Shown: positions 26,463 to 36,651 of the stretch, one piece after another
How positions within the stretch are numbered: the stretch's first letter is position 1
Layout: each line of letters begins with the position of its first letter
Source: Cedecea neteri
Lineage (GTDB): Bacteria > Pseudomonadota > Gammaproteobacteria > Enterobacterales > Enterobacteriaceae
Direction of reading: 5' to 3'
DNA: 64,000 nt
Assembly: GCF_000758305.1 (NCBI RefSeq)
Contig: NZ_CP009458.1
Span: 248,001-312,000, forward strand
Made by a program: the position numbers and the translations under genes
Notes under the pieces: generated by a model
The model's database searches: none
Told to the model about the DNA's origin: nothing
Seen by the model: only the letters and a program-made list of their open reading frames with translations

Positions 26463-29347
26463 TATTTCTCGCTTACTAGTGGTAACGTCTGCTGCAGACT
26501 GCGTGCCCCCTCCCAGGTTTTCCACCCTTTTGGAGCCGCATACTCTGCTTTGCCGTTATGGCTGCCGGAAATCTGTGACAGCACCGCCATCCCCTGGGGA
26601 GCTATCACCGCCTGATGGAAGAAATCAGCCAGCTTCTGTGGCGTTAATTTCTTAATTTCAGCTATCACTTTATCACGGGAATCAAACGCCATGTTTCGGC
26701 GATCGAAATCTTTGCTAAGCTGCGCCGCCTCTTCCGCAAGCGTTTGAGGCGCCTGCTGCATCTGGGCAATCATCCCCTGCTGGATTTGGGCAAATTCGGC
26801 GTCGCTCATGCCGCGCAGTTTTTTCTCGATAACCGGGTAAAACGCTTTAAACCGCTCGTACAGGTAAGCAGGCTGCTTATCACTGCTTTGCAGCAGGAAG
26901 CCCACGCCCCACTGGCGACCAATAGACATAGGGAAAGCAAACACCGCATAGCCAAGCTGCTCTTGTGTCCGCAACTGATTATAGAACCAGGGCTGAACGA
27001 TTTGACCCAGCATTGAACCGTAAGCCGTGCTGGTGGCTTCGCTATAGCCTTTTGGTACATAAACTGCCGCCAGCGCTGAGTCGGTGCTGCTTCCGGCCTT
27101 TTCAAACATCGCCAGATGCCGCTTATTGATCAGCACATCGTCATTGCGGCACCATTCGCTGCCCTTCGGCGCCAGCTGCGTTTTGACGTTTTCCGTCAAT
27201 TGTTTGGTCTGCTCCGGAGACATATTACCAATGACCATAAACTCAGGTCGGGAATTGGTTTTCAGCCGTTCACGGTAATCCAGCACGTCCTTAAGCGTCA
27301 GCTCCGGCAGCAGCGCCCGGCGGGTACTACGCTCATAATAAGGCACCTGCGAAACCATCTGCACCGGCGCAATCGCCTGCTCAAAGGCTTTACCTTTTTC
27401 CGCCGAGTCCATCATCTGCGCATACCAGGACTTAGCCTGATCCAGCTGTTCCTGCGTTGGGGTATAGCTGAAATAGCCCTTCAACAGCGCTTCGAACAGC
27501 TGCGGCAGCCGCTGCGTATAGCCGTTGGCGTTAATCATCAGCCCGCTATTCGCGTTAGATGAGAAACTGATGCCGCCAACCGATGCCTGATTGCTGAGTT
27601 CATCCAGCGCAATGCCCGCAAGGTAATCATTGATGGCAAACAGCACCTGATTCTTCGCACTGTTCATCACCTGTGGATTACGCAGCACAAGCGTCACGTC
27701 CGCTTTTGGCTCGTTGCCAAAATAGCGGCTCGGCATATATACCACGCGCAGATCCGGTTCGTGGATCAGCAGCTCAGGATGCTGGTACTCCTTCTGCGGT
27801 TTATAAAGCGTGAAGTCATCGGGAATGTAAGGGTTCAGCTGAGGCAGCTCAAGCTTGATGGCATCTGCCTTCTGCTGCCAGTCGGCAAAAGTCTGCGCAG
27901 GGATTTTGTCAACTTCGTAAGGCGCATCAACGAAATAGGCCGTTTTATTGTGTGGCTCCTGCGGGCTGATGTACCACACACGGGCATTCTGCGGCGTCAT
28001 CATATCCAGACGCGCTTTAATCGCATTAGGATCGTACTGGTCAGCAATGTTCGCGGAATCCAGCGTATGGCTGACCGGAACGCGCAGCATGGTATCCGCC
28101 AGCCATTCAATGTAGTCCATATCACGGGTAATGGACGGGTAGCGGAAGTCGAGATCCAGCACGTGCGCAAGTTCGTCAAAGTAACGTTTATCGATACCTT
28201 TGGCGCGCAACTGATCGAGATAGCTGAATATTGCTGCAACCACCTGGTCACGATTGGCTAGGCCTTTATCAGTCAGAGAGACGGAGATGGCGAAAACACC
28301 GCTGTTGCCGGCCACCATCGGGTCAGAATCTGCGCGTACGCTTTCCGCAAGCCCCTGCTTTTGCAGCCAATCCGACAGCGTATCGTGGCTGCGGTTGCCT
28401 ATCAGGTAACCAATCAGCTCATCGGTTTTGCTGCGGAATTTATCGCTATTGTTATCGATGCGGAACTCAACGCGAACCACCTTGCGCGGCATGACCGGCA
28501 CATAGTGGATGAAGATACCTTTTTGCGCATCAGTAACCACCGGTACGTCGATAACCGGCTTTTCAATATTTTTGTTTGGCACCCGGCCGTAGGTTTCAGC
28601 GGCAATCTTCGCCAGTTCAGGCAAAGGCTTGTTGCTGTAGATAACCGCTTTCATCAGGTTTGCGGAGTAGTACTTATCTCTGAATGCCACCAGCGCATCG
28701 AGCAGCTTGCTGCCGGGTTTATCGCGCAGGGTTTCAAGGTTGCCTCCGGAGAAACGCGCCGCCGGGTGTAAAGGGTTGATTGTTTCAGCGCTAACCTGCG
28801 CCATGCGCATCCCGTCACGCGCGCGGGCCATCGTCAGCTCGGCGTTGACCGCGTTACGTTCACGCTCGGCATATTGCGCCGCGAGGTTAGGTTCAGCAAT
28901 GGCGTCGGCCAGGCGGTCTACGGCGCCGTCGAGGGCATCGTTTTCCACTTCAAGATAAAATGCAGTTCGATAGGTGGCGGTACTGGCATTGTGGCTGCCG
29001 CCATGTTTTTTGAGGAATTCAGACAGGCTATCCGGGTCCGGGTATTTTTTGGAACCCATCAGCGTCATATGTTCCAGAAAATGGGCAAGCCCGAGGTGAG
29101 CATCTGGATCTTCCAGTGAGCCAACTGGCACCACCAGCGCTGACAGCGACTTCACCGCCTGCGGGTCGGAAACCAGCAGCACGGTCATACCGTTATCTAA
29201 ACGAATAGCCTGATACTGACGAGGATCTTTTTCACTTTTACGAATGGTGTCCTGAATCGGTTGCCATCCGTTATCTGCCTGACTGCAGGGTGCCCAAAGA
29301 GCAACGAACAAGAAAAGCGCGGTAAACCAGGTGCTGCATTTAGGCAT
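26462..29347 (-). CDS. ptrA: Pitrilysin (protease III) PtrA
   Basis: This 961-residue periplasmic zinc protease (E. coli 962) of the M16 family degrades small peptides such as insulin. A signal peptide (about residues 1-24, ending SQA-DNG) is present. The inverted zinc motif HxxEH is in LAHFLEHMTLMGSKKYP at about residues 88-92. It lies between recC and recB as in all enterobacteria, although no role in recombination is known. It overlaps recB by one base. Confidence 0.97.
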   Translation of the reverse strand: MPKCSTWFTALFLFVALWAPCSQADNGWQPIQDTIRKSEKDPRQYQAIRLDNGMTVLLVSDPQAVKSLSALVVPVGSLEDPDAHLGLAHFLEHMTLMGSKKYPDPDSLSEFLKKHGGSHNASTATYRTAFYLEVENDALDGAVDRLADAIAEPNLAAQYAERERNAVNAELTMARARDGMRMAQVSAETINPLHPAARFSGGNLETLRDKPGSKLLDALVAFRDKYYSANLMKAVIYSNKPLPELAKIAAETYGRVPNKNIEKPVIDVPVVTDAQKGIFIHYVPVMPRKVVRVEFRIDNNSDKFRSKTDELIGYLIGNRSHDTLSDWLQKQGLAESVRADSDPMVAGNSGVFAISVSLTDKGLANRDQVVAAIFSYLDQLRAKGIDKRYFDELAHVLDLDFRYPSITRDMDYIEWLADTMLRVPVSHTLDSANIADQYDPNAIKARLDMMTPQNARVWYISPQEPHNKTAYFVDAPYEVDKIPAQTFADWQQKADAIKLELPQLNPYIPDDFTLYKPQKEYQHPELLIHEPDLRVVYMPSRYFGNEPKADVTLVLRNPQVMNSAKNQVLFAINDYLAGIALDELSNQASVGGISFSSNANSGLMINANGYTQRLPQLFEALLKGYFSYTPTQEQLDQAKSWYAQMMDSAEKGKAFEQAIAPVQMVSQVPYYERSTRRALLPELTLKDVLDYRERLKTNSRPEFMVIGNMSPEQTKQLTENVKTQLAPKGSEWCRNDDVLINKRHLAMFEKAGSSTDSALAAVYVPKGYSEATSTAYGSMLGQIVQPWFYNQLRTQEQLGYAVFAFPMSIGRQWGVGFLLQSSDKQPAYLYERFKAFYPVIEKKLRGMSDAEFAQIQQGMIAQMQQAPQTLAEEAAQLSKDFDRRNMAFDSRDKVIAEIKKLTPQKLADFFHQAVIAPQGMAVLSQISGSHNGKAEYAAPKGWKTWEGARSLQQTLPLVSEK

Positions 29348-29496
29348 TCACAAACCTCGTCTTCACTAACTCACTCATCATTAACAACTTTTCGAAGCAA
29401 TCCGTCGAACGCCGTTGTTATACTTCGCCAGCCCTGAGCAAGAAATCGCATCATAATGGAACTCACCAGGCTGTGCAATTTTTATACAACCCTTGT

Positions 29497-32400
29497 TCAA
29501 GATTGGTTGAATCGGAACAGAGGCAACAGGTAGCGCTGGGCCTCTGAGATAATCGCTTCGTAATACTCGGCATTAAGGGTACGGTACAAACGTTGCAGCC
29601 AGATATCAGCCCCTTCCCCTTCTACCATATGGTTTCCTTCCCAGGCAGCCAGCAGCTTAGTGCGGGCTTTCTGCTGCGTCTCCTCATCCCATAAAATGGC
29701 ATTATTTTGTGGGTCATAACAGGTTTTTATCCACGCGCCGCCGCTGTTATGCAGCAGCAGTAATGGCTGACGGAGACCTTCTTTATAACCCTCAACCAGT
29801 TGCGAAAGCCATGCCTTCGCTTCGTCCTGCGCCATATGAGGGAAACGCCACTGTGAATCTTTGCGCCCGTACATTCGACTCTCACCCAGGTAGCCGCTGG
29901 CGCAGTAGACCAGGTGTTCAATCCATAGCTGCATACCGTGAGCCACATTCAGTACCGAAGGACGCCAGCGCAGCAAGCCATCACCCTGTACGTCCGACAG
30001 CCAGCCCGTTACTCTGGTTCCGTCGATGTGAAGATCAACTTCACAGCTTTCCCCTTTTTGCCGTTCGGCCAGCACTGTTTCAGCCAGCGTTTGCATTTCA
30101 TTGCGCTGGTTTTCCCACAAGATTTCACCGAAAGCCCCGTACGGTAAAACGCCAGCAGCCCGATAGCGCACAAACAGTTGATGCGGATCGTCTTGTTGAA
30201 CCAGCGTATTAAGCAGGTGCTGATTCAACTGAAAGCGATCGAGCACATCAAGGGTGAAAGGCTCCTCATCCGGCAATTCGGTCTCTTCAAGGCGGAAGTT
30301 AATACCCAGACGCATTTGGAAAAATGCCCGCACCGGGTGCCGCCAAAAGCGCTGGAGCTGCTCAAGGGTTATTTCGGCGCAGGGCTCAACGGCCAGAGGT
30401 TGAATAAAGTGAGCATGCTCCTCACCGGTGCCGCTGGCTGCGGGTAGCCACTCCTGAGCAAAGCTTTGTTGATCGCCACCAGCAAGGTAGTTGGTGCTGT
30501 CGAAAGGCGTTCGGGCATGAAGCATGACCAGGTGCTTTCTCACATGTTCGCTGCTGTCATCGGCATTACATTCCGCATCTCCGGGGAGGTAGTGACTGCG
30601 AGCGACATAGTCCAGCAGTTCTTCCACCAGCACCGACGGGTAACGTCTGCTGTTGTCCTGAATCGAACGGCCGATATAGCTGATGTACAGCCGCTGCTGG
30701 GCCGAAATAAGCGCTTCAAGGAATAGGTAGCGGTCGTCGTCCCGGCGGCTGCGGTCCCCACGCTGCGGGTGCTGGCTCATCAGGTCAAAGCCCAATGGCG
30801 CAAGCGTTCGCGGATAGACACCGTCATTCATGCCCAGCAAACAAACGACCTTAAAGGGAATGGCGCGCATTGGCATCAGGGTACAGAAGTTTACCGGTCC
30901 GGCGAGGAAACGCTGGCTGATGCGCTCCTGGTCAAGACGCTGAGCCAGTTCATCGCGCAGTAAGGTTAATGGCACGGGTTGCTGATAGGCAGCATCAGTG
31001 CCTTTTTCAATCATCTCCTGCCACTGTTGCTCAATGAGCGCCAGCGCGGCTTCTGTTTCACTATCCGGCAAGAAGAAGCTGTTCAGCATCTCCCTGCATA
31101 GCGGTAACCATTCGTCTAAAGGGCGCTCCTGAGTTAACAGCTGACGCCAGCGGTTCAGCTGCATCAGTAACTCCGCAAGCTGCCCCACCAGTTCGGCAAT
31201 CAGGCCGCTGGATTCATCATAGGGCAGGACTGAATCCCAAACTCCCGCCTGGCTTTCCATCGCATAACCCAGCAGCATACGGGTGAGGCCAAAACGCCAG
31301 GTGTGCTGCCCTGTAGCAGGCAGCGCCAGCTCACGAACGTTGTCATCATCAATACCCCAGCGAATTCCAGACTCATTCACCCATTTACGCAGGTAGCGCA
31401 GCCCTTCTTCATCAATAGAGAAACGCGCCGCCAGCGCAGGCACTTCCAGCAGCGCCAGTACATCCTCTGCCGCAAAACGGCTTTCCGGCAAGCCAAGCAG
31501 TAAAATGAACGCCTGCAGCGCCGGGTGAGCCTGGCGCGCACGCCGGTCAGAAATGGCAAACGGCAACCAACGTTCATCCTTCGCGCTACCAAATACCGCC
31601 TGAATAAACGGGCTGTAGCTATCAATATCGGCAACCATCACGATGATATCGCGCGGCGTAAGTTCCGGATCAGCCTCCAGCATCGCCAGCAGCTGATCGT
31701 GCAACACTTCAACTTCACGCTGCGGGCTGTGGCATTCATGGAATGTCACAGAACGATCGTTAAGATCCAGCCCCCGTTTGCCGTCACTGCGTTCATACTC
31801 CTTAGCCGTCAGCCCCAGTACCTGCGAATCCTTCAGCTCCAGCAGATCATGCTGCAGCCCGTGGAGAAGGTTACCGGGTTCTAAATCGACAAAAACATCG
31901 ATCTCTTCAAAACGCTCCAGCTCAGAAAGCAAAAAGGCGTAGTCGCGCCCTAATTTCCCCCAAGAGGCTAGCAAGGAATTCCCTACGTCCTGCTCACCAA
32001 GTTCATTAAACAGCGAAGAGGCATTGTCGTTGTCCTTAAACAAGGTCAGTTCCCGGTCGGCCTGGTGCAAACGGCGGCGGCGGCTAACAAGACGAGCAAG
32101 AAACGCCGGATCTTTAATATCACCCCAGTAGTAGCGGCAGGGGTTGGTAAACAGCACATGGACATCGATATGCTTACCCAGCGCCTGCAGAGCCTGAAGG
32201 TACACCGGTGGCAGAGCGGATATCCCACAAATAAAGACGCGAGGCGGGAGCCCTGGCGGGCAAACCTCGCTTTTCTCAAGAGCGCTAATAAAACGCTGGT
32301 AGAGATTGGCACGATGCCATTCAGGTTGCCCCAGCTCTGCGGTGTAGTGCACCAGTTCGGCCCAAAGCGGGGCCTGCCAGAGCTGAGACTCTCCTACACC

Positions 32401-32868
32401 TTCGACAAGCTCGCCCTTCTCCCAACGGCTTAACCAGCCGGGGCGATAGACCAGATACTGGTCATAAAGGTCGGCAATCCGGGAAGAAAGTTGAAACAGC
32501 TTACGGCTGCTGTCATCTTCCTGCAGATAGTGGCCAAGTAGTGTGAACTCAGGTTTGTGGAGCATATTGGGGATAAGCGTCATCAGCTTCCAGCTCATGC
32601 TCTGCTTGTTGAAAGCACTTTCTTTTGGGATGTCGGGCAATACCCTCACGAACATGTCCCAGATAAAACTGGCGGGCAGCGGAAACTCGATGTTCGCTGC
32701 AATACCAAACTTCTGCGCCAGCGTCATTTGCAGCCACTGTGCCATCCCGGTGCTTTGCACCAGTACCACTTCCGGCTCAAAAGGATCCGGCAGCGGCTGC
32801 CGCTCCACAATGAACTCCATGATAGCTTCCAGCACATCAAGGCGGTTGGAATGGTAGACACGCAACAT
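29497..32868 (-). CDS. recC: RecBCD subunit gamma RecC
   Basis: This 1123-residue protein (E. coli 1122) is the RecBCD subunit that splits the DNA strands and recognises Chi in the 3' strand. The start MLRVYHSNRLDVL and QSTGMAQWLQMTLAQKFGIAANIEFPLP are typical of the family. It is a degenerate helicase fold with an inactive nuclease-like C-terminal domain. It sits 7 bases after ppdC and 149 bases before ptrA, so a promoter for ptrA-recB-recD may lie in that gap. Confidence 0.97.
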   Translation of the reverse strand: MLRVYHSNRLDVLEAIMEFIVERQPLPDPFEPEVVLVQSTGMAQWLQMTLAQKFGIAANIEFPLPASFIWDMFVRVLPDIPKESAFNKQSMSWKLMTLIPNMLHKPEFTLLGHYLQEDDSSRKLFQLSSRIADLYDQYLVYRPGWLSRWEKGELVEGVGESQLWQAPLWAELVHYTAELGQPEWHRANLYQRFISALEKSEVCPPGLPPRVFICGISALPPVYLQALQALGKHIDVHVLFTNPCRYYWGDIKDPAFLARLVSRRRRLHQADRELTLFKDNDNASSLFNELGEQDVGNSLLASWGKLGRDYAFLLSELERFEEIDVFVDLEPGNLLHGLQHDLLELKDSQVLGLTAKEYERSDGKRGLDLNDRSVTFHECHSPQREVEVLHDQLLAMLEADPELTPRDIIVMVADIDSYSPFIQAVFGSAKDERWLPFAISDRRARQAHPALQAFILLLGLPESRFAAEDVLALLEVPALAARFSIDEEGLRYLRKWVNESGIRWGIDDDNVRELALPATGQHTWRFGLTRMLLGYAMESQAGVWDSVLPYDESSGLIAELVGQLAELLMQLNRWRQLLTQERPLDEWLPLCREMLNSFFLPDSETEAALALIEQQWQEMIEKGTDAAYQQPVPLTLLRDELAQRLDQERISQRFLAGPVNFCTLMPMRAIPFKVVCLLGMNDGVYPRTLAPLGFDLMSQHPQRGDRSRRDDDRYLFLEALISAQQRLYISYIGRSIQDNSRRYPSVLVEELLDYVARSHYLPGDAECNADDSSEHVRKHLVMLHARTPFDSTNYLAGGDQQSFAQEWLPAASGTGEEHAHFIQPLAVEPCAEITLEQLQRFWRHPVRAFFQMRLGINFRLEETELPDEEPFTLDVLDRFQLNQHLLNTLVQQDDPHQLFVRYRAAGVLPYGAFGEILWENQRNEMQTLAETVLAERQKGESCEVDLHIDGTRVTGWLSDVQGDGLLRWRPSVLNVAHGMQLWIEHLVYCASGYLGESRMYGRKDSQWRFPHMAQDEAKAWLSQLVEGYKEGLRQPLLLLHNSGGAWIKTCYDPQNNAILWDEETQQKARTKLLAAWEGNHMVEGEGADIWLQRLYRTLNAEYYEAIISEAQRYLLPLFRFNQS

Positions 32869-32875
32869 AAAATCG

Positions 32876-33217
32876 CTACTCCTGACGTTGTTCTGACCGT
32901 GGGCACTCGAGCCTCGAAAGCTGCGCTATCCGGCCCTCTGGACTTGTTACAGTAACGTCGATGCTGACACATCCCAAAGACGATGTCTGCTGTTGATGCA
33001 CATTCCATGCATCTGAAAGTGGACGAACTTCTGGCTCTGTCTGCTCACGAACCACTCGCCACAACTGCCTTAACTGCCATTGGCTGGTAAAGCCCTGCTG
33101 CAATACGCGGTGGTACCCCAGTAATGCCGTCATCACAATCGCAAACAGCGCCAGGGCACATAGCACCTCCGGGAGGCTGAACCCACCCTGTCGGGAGACT
33201 ATCGAGGCAGTTTGCAT
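32876..33217 (-). CDS. ppdC: Prepilin-like protein PpdC
   Basis: This 113-residue protein has a type IV prepilin leader: SRQGG followed by FSLPEVLCALALFAIVMTALLG, with cleavage expected after the glycine and the conserved glutamate at position +5. E. coli PpdC has 107 residues; the extra residues are at the N-terminus. It is the last of four prepilin-like genes that run into recC and overlaps ygdB by 19 bases. No pilin assembly ATPase or prepilin peptidase is in the window. Confidence 0.92.
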   Translation of the reverse strand: MQTASIVSRQGGFSLPEVLCALALFAIVMTALLGYHRVLQQGFTSQWQLRQLWRVVREQTEPEVRPLSDAWNVHQQQTSSLGCVSIDVTVTSPEGRIAQLSRLECPRSEQRQE

Positions 33218-33633
33218 AAGTCATCGTCCAGTAAAGGGCAAAAATCCAGCCAGCCCTGCGCTGAAGCCACTAATTTATTCCCCTGAAGTACACCCCAGCG
33301 CCACAATGTAAACGGTTGCGTGGGCCCTGCAGCAGAACCGGAAGCAGCCAGTAAGGCCTCACCTTTATCGGTTAAGTGCAGACAGGCGTGCCACTGATTA
33401 CGTGACTCAAACTGACATTGCCAGGTTCTCTGCGGCTGCCAGCTTTGTTTTTCCCCCCATGCCAGCGCAGATCTTGCAGCCGTCTGATTTTTAATAAACT
33501 GAATTTCGGCGGCAACCTCAAAGCGCTGGGCGCTAAGTTGCCGGGAAAGCCCACTCAGCATCAGAGAACCAACCGCGAGCAGCATCAACACCATCAGCAA
33601 AGAGGTACTCCCTTTCTCTTGCTTGCTGCTCAT
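33199..33633 (-). CDS. ygdB: Pseudopilin-like protein YgdB
   Basis: This 144-residue protein starts MSSKQEKGSTSLLMVLMLLAVGSLMLSG, a basic leader, a glycine and one hydrophobic helix. Unlike its neighbours it lacks phenylalanine at +1 and the +5 glutamate, as in PilX/GspK-type minor pseudopilins that sit at the tip. Its start overlaps the ppdB stop by 4 bases (ATGA). E. coli YgdB has similar length and unknown function. Confidence 0.9.
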   Translation of the reverse strand: MSSKQEKGSTSLLMVLMLLAVGSLMLSGLSRQLSAQRFEVAAEIQFIKNQTAARSALAWGEKQSWQPQRTWQCQFESRNQWHACLHLTDKGEALLAASGSAAGPTQPFTLWRWGVLQGNKLVASAQGWLDFCPLLDDDLCKLPR

Positions 33634-34190
33634 AAATTCTCTCCACTCACCGTGTAGCTAAGCTCCACAGAACGTCCACCTTGCTTCAGATACGCGACAA
33701 GACTCACGAGTAATAAAGGCCTGCCGGTTTTGCGTTTCTGGCGAATCACGGAAAAATGTTGCACCACCAATTGCGTCGGGTCAGACATTCTTTCCCAGCC
33801 GGTGCCTTCACAATGATCTACGCCCTTTTGGGTCTCCAGACTGCCGTCACGCAAGCGATAGCCCGTCTGTTCATTTTGACTACCGGGGGCCGTGTCCCAG
33901 CGGCCATTACCGTTGGCATCCCACTGCAATACCACGCAGCTTCCGTTGTTCATAAGCTTTACAGCCTCCCCCTGACACTGGCCGCGACAATAACCCGCGC
34001 GCTGTAAATTTTTTCCAACGGTGAACGCCATTTGCCAGAGCGCTTCCTGCTGGGCAACGTAACTGTACTGGCGTAAAACCTCCCCCTGCAAAGCGGGGAA
34101 AAGCCTTGAGGTACCAAGCAACAACGCGCTGCTCAGTGCCATCGCAATGAGCGTTTCGAGTAACGTAAACCCTCTCTGAGCGTTCAACAT
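33630..34190 (-). CDS. ppdB: Prepilin-like protein PpdB
   Basis: This 186-residue protein starts MLNAQRG-FTLLETLIAMALSSALLLGTSRLF, a standard type IV prepilin leader with glutamate at +5. The C-terminal domain has four cysteines, some probably paired. It resembles PilW-type minor pilins and overlaps ppdA by 7 bases upstream and ygdB by 4 bases downstream, a tightly coupled operon. Confidence 0.93.
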   Translation of the reverse strand: MLNAQRGFTLLETLIAMALSSALLLGTSRLFPALQGEVLRQYSYVAQQEALWQMAFTVGKNLQRAGYCRGQCQGEAVKLMNNGSCVVLQWDANGNGRWDTAPGSQNEQTGYRLRDGSLETQKGVDHCEGTGWERMSDPTQLVVQHFSVIRQKRKTGRPLLLVSLVAYLKQGGRSVELSYTVSGENL

Positions 34191-34651
34191 GACTTGTCAC
34201 CAGACATTTCGCACAACCGGATTCGCCCCCAAACCGATATCGTCACTTTCCAGCGACCGGCCTTACTTTTCAAAATAAGGTGCCCAGGCCAGGTCGTATT
34301 GCGAATACCGTAGAAACCTAGCCCGGCAGTCATCTCTTCCACGGCGATATCGTCAAACTCGGAGGTAAACGCCAGCCTTGGGTTTTCCGAACAGTTTTCT
34401 TCAGCGGCACGACTTGCCAGACACCAGCTTTTGCCAAATCGGTGCAGCGCCAAAAGATGGGTTTGGTTGTTCCAGTTGGCGTCATTTCTTAGCCGCGAGA
34501 GAAAGTGACTCAGCTGCTGAGCCGTTTGCCGCAACTGCACTCTCTGCTGCCACTCGTGCCAGCCGTGAAGCCCCCCTGCGCTGAGTACGGCAACAATGGC
34601 CATCACCACCATCACCTCAATAACGCTAAAACCACGTTGGTTGATTTTCAT
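34184..34651 (-). CDS. ppdA: Prepilin-like protein PpdA
   Basis: This 155-residue protein starts MKINQRG-FSVIEVMVVMAIVAVLSAGG, a prepilin leader with glutamate at +5, and resembles GspH/FimT minor pseudopilins. The frame is open upstream to 34714, but the ATG at 34651 gives the usual short leader and the E. coli length (156). It is the first gene of ppdA-ppdB-ygdB-ppdC-recC. The ribosome binding site is weak (CACCCCC precedes the ATG), which suggests low expression. Confidence 0.92.
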   Translation of the reverse strand: MKINQRGFSVIEVMVVMAIVAVLSAGGLHGWHEWQQRVQLRQTAQQLSHFLSRLRNDANWNNQTHLLALHRFGKSWCLASRAAEENCSENPRLAFTSEFDDIAVEEMTAGLGFYGIRNTTWPGHLILKSKAGRWKVTISVWGRIRLCEMSGDKSC

Positions 34652-34786
34652 GGGGGTGAGTGTGGGCAACAGAGGCTCAATGAGCCAGCTCGCAAATCGA
34701 ATGATTCGACACATGCCGGAAGAAAATTAAGACGTTACGGAGAGTTGCATACGCTCTGGAATCAATGCCGAAGAAGCAAAACCAGG

Positions 34787-34818
34787 GCAAAAAAAACCGG
34801 CGCACTCAGGCACCGGTT
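34787..34818 (-). terminator. Terminator of lgt-thyA
   Basis: On the minus strand AACCGGTG and CGCCGGTT pair around a short loop and are followed by a run of eight T. Confidence 0.85.
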
Positions 34819-34837
34819 CTGTCACGCTGTCGACAAG

Positions 34838-35632
34838 TTAAATGGCGACAGGCGCTTTGATCGCCGGATGTGGATCGTAGCCTTCAATCTCGAAGTCTTC
34901 GAAACGGTAGTCAAACAATGACTCCGGCTTGCGCTTGATAACCAGCTTAGGCAGCGCGCGCGGCTCACGGGTTAGCTGCAGGCGGGTCTGTTCCAGGTGG
35001 TTGCTGTACAGATGTGTATCACCCCCGGTCCAGACAAAGTCGCCCACTTCCAGGTCGCACTGCTGCGCCATCATATGCACCAACAGCGCATAGCTGGCGA
35101 TGTTGAACGGTAAACCAAGGAAGATGTCGCAAGAGCGCTGGTAGAGCTGGCAAGAGAGTTTGCCATCTGCCACATAGAACTGGAAAAACGCGTGGCATGG
35201 GGCCAGCGCCATTTTATCCAGCTCGCCCACGTTCCACGCAGAGACAATAATGCGCCGGGAATCGGGGTCGTCTTTCAGTTGCTTCAGAACGGTAGTTAGC
35301 TGATCAATATAACGCCCATCAGGGGTTGCCCAGGAGCGCCACTGCTTACCGTAAACCGGGCCAAGATCGCCGTTTTCATCCGCCCATTCGTCCCAAATCG
35401 TCACCTTGTTTTCTTTCAGGTACGCGATATTGGTATCGCCATTGAGGAACCACAGCAGCTCATGAATGATCGAACGCAGGTGACATTTTTTGGTGGTAAC
35501 CAGCGGGAAGCCTTCCTGCAGGTTAAAGCGCATTTGATGCCCAAAAATCGACAACGTGCCGGTACCGGTACGGTCCGCTTTTGGTGTGCCCTCTTCGAGC
35601 ACTTTTTTCATCAAATCAAGATACTGTTTCAT
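34838..35632 (-). CDS. thyA: Thymidylate synthase ThyA
   Basis: This 264-residue enzyme has the same length as the E. coli protein and methylates dUMP to dTMP with methylenetetrahydrofolate. The active-site cysteine is in LAPCHAFFQFYVADG (C146), and QRSCDIFLGLPFNIASYA binds phosphate and nucleotide. It follows lgt by 6 bases, so the two are in one operon. Confidence 0.98.
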   Translation of the reverse strand: MKQYLDLMKKVLEEGTPKADRTGTGTLSIFGHQMRFNLQEGFPLVTTKKCHLRSIIHELLWFLNGDTNIAYLKENKVTIWDEWADENGDLGPVYGKQWRSWATPDGRYIDQLTTVLKQLKDDPDSRRIIVSAWNVGELDKMALAPCHAFFQFYVADGKLSCQLYQRSCDIFLGLPFNIASYALLVHMMAQQCDLEVGDFVWTGGDTHLYSNHLEQTRLQLTREPRALPKLVIKRKPESLFDYRFEDFEIEGYDPHPAIKAPVAI

Positions 35633-35638
35633 GTCACC

Positions 35639-36511
35639 TCACGAAAGTTGCTGCTGCGGACGGCGGTAAGCCCAGACCATCATAATGATACCGGCAACAA
35701 TCATCGGAATCGACAGGATCTGCCCCATGCTGATGTACTGCACCCAGGTGCCGGTGAACTGCGCATCAGGTTGGCGGAAGAATTCCACGATGATGCGGAA
35801 CGCGCCGTAGCCAATCAGGAACAGACCAGAGACCGAGCCCATCGGGCGAGGCTTACGAATAAACAGGTTCAGGATGATGAACAGCACAACCCCTTCCAGC
35901 GCCAGCTCATAAAGCTGCGACGGGTGGCGAGGCAGTACACCGTAGGTATTGAACAGCGACTGCCATTCAGGGTGCGTAGCCAGCAGGCCAACGTCTTCAC
36001 TGCGCGAGCCTGGGAACAGCATGGCGAAGCGGAAGTTCGGGTCAACGCGGCCCCACAGTTCGCCGTTGATGAAGTTGCCGAGACGGCCAGCCCCCAAACC
36101 AAACGGGATCAGCGGCGCAATAAAATCAGAGACCTGGAAGAAAGTACGTTTGGTGCGACGCGCAAACCAAATCATCACGCAGATAACACCGATCAGGCCG
36201 CCGTGGAAGGACATACCGCCGTCCCAGACTTTGAACAGGTAGAGAGGATCGGCAAGGAAGACCGGCAGATTGTAGAAGAAGACATAGCCCAGACGTCCCC
36301 CCAGGAACACGCCAAGGAACCCTGCATACAGCAGATTCTCTACTTCATTTTTCGTCCAGCCGCTGCCTGGGCGGCTGGCGCGGCGCCCGGCAAGCCACAT
36401 GGCAAACACGAACCCAACCAAGTACATGAGCCCGTACCAGTGCAGGGAAACCGGCCCGATGGAGAAAAGCACCGGGTCAAATTCAGGGAAACGCAGATAG
36501 CCACTATTCAT
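35639..36511 (-). CDS. lgt: Phosphatidylglycerol-prolipoprotein diacylglyceryl transferase Lgt
   Basis: This 290-residue inner-membrane enzyme (E. coli 291) attaches diacylglycerol to the cysteine of prolipoproteins. It has about seven membrane segments. The conserved essential histidine is in SFHGGLIGVICVMIWFARR, and the Lgt signature GRLGNFINGELWGR follows near residue 140. The lipoproteins MltA, YgdI and YgdR encoded in this window are among its expected substrates. Confidence 0.97.
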   Translation of the reverse strand: MNSGYLRFPEFDPVLFSIGPVSLHWYGLMYLVGFVFAMWLAGRRASRPGSGWTKNEVENLLYAGFLGVFLGGRLGYVFFYNLPVFLADPLYLFKVWDGGMSFHGGLIGVICVMIWFARRTKRTFFQVSDFIAPLIPFGLGAGRLGNFINGELWGRVDPNFRFAMLFPGSRSEDVGLLATHPEWQSLFNTYGVLPRHPSQLYELALEGVVLFIILNLFIRKPRPMGSVSGLFLIGYGAFRIIVEFFRQPDAQFTGTWVQYISMGQILSIPMIVAGIIMMVWAYRRPQQQLS

Positions 36512-36651
36512 CTGTCACCACAAGCTATTGTTACCTCACCCAAAATAGAAGGTGAGTGGCAAGTACGCACCGCTCTCGATGCGCTCCGAAAGCAGCGGAT
36601 CATAGCACAAACGGCCGGAGTGATTGATTATGGAAGTTGTAAAAGATGTGT

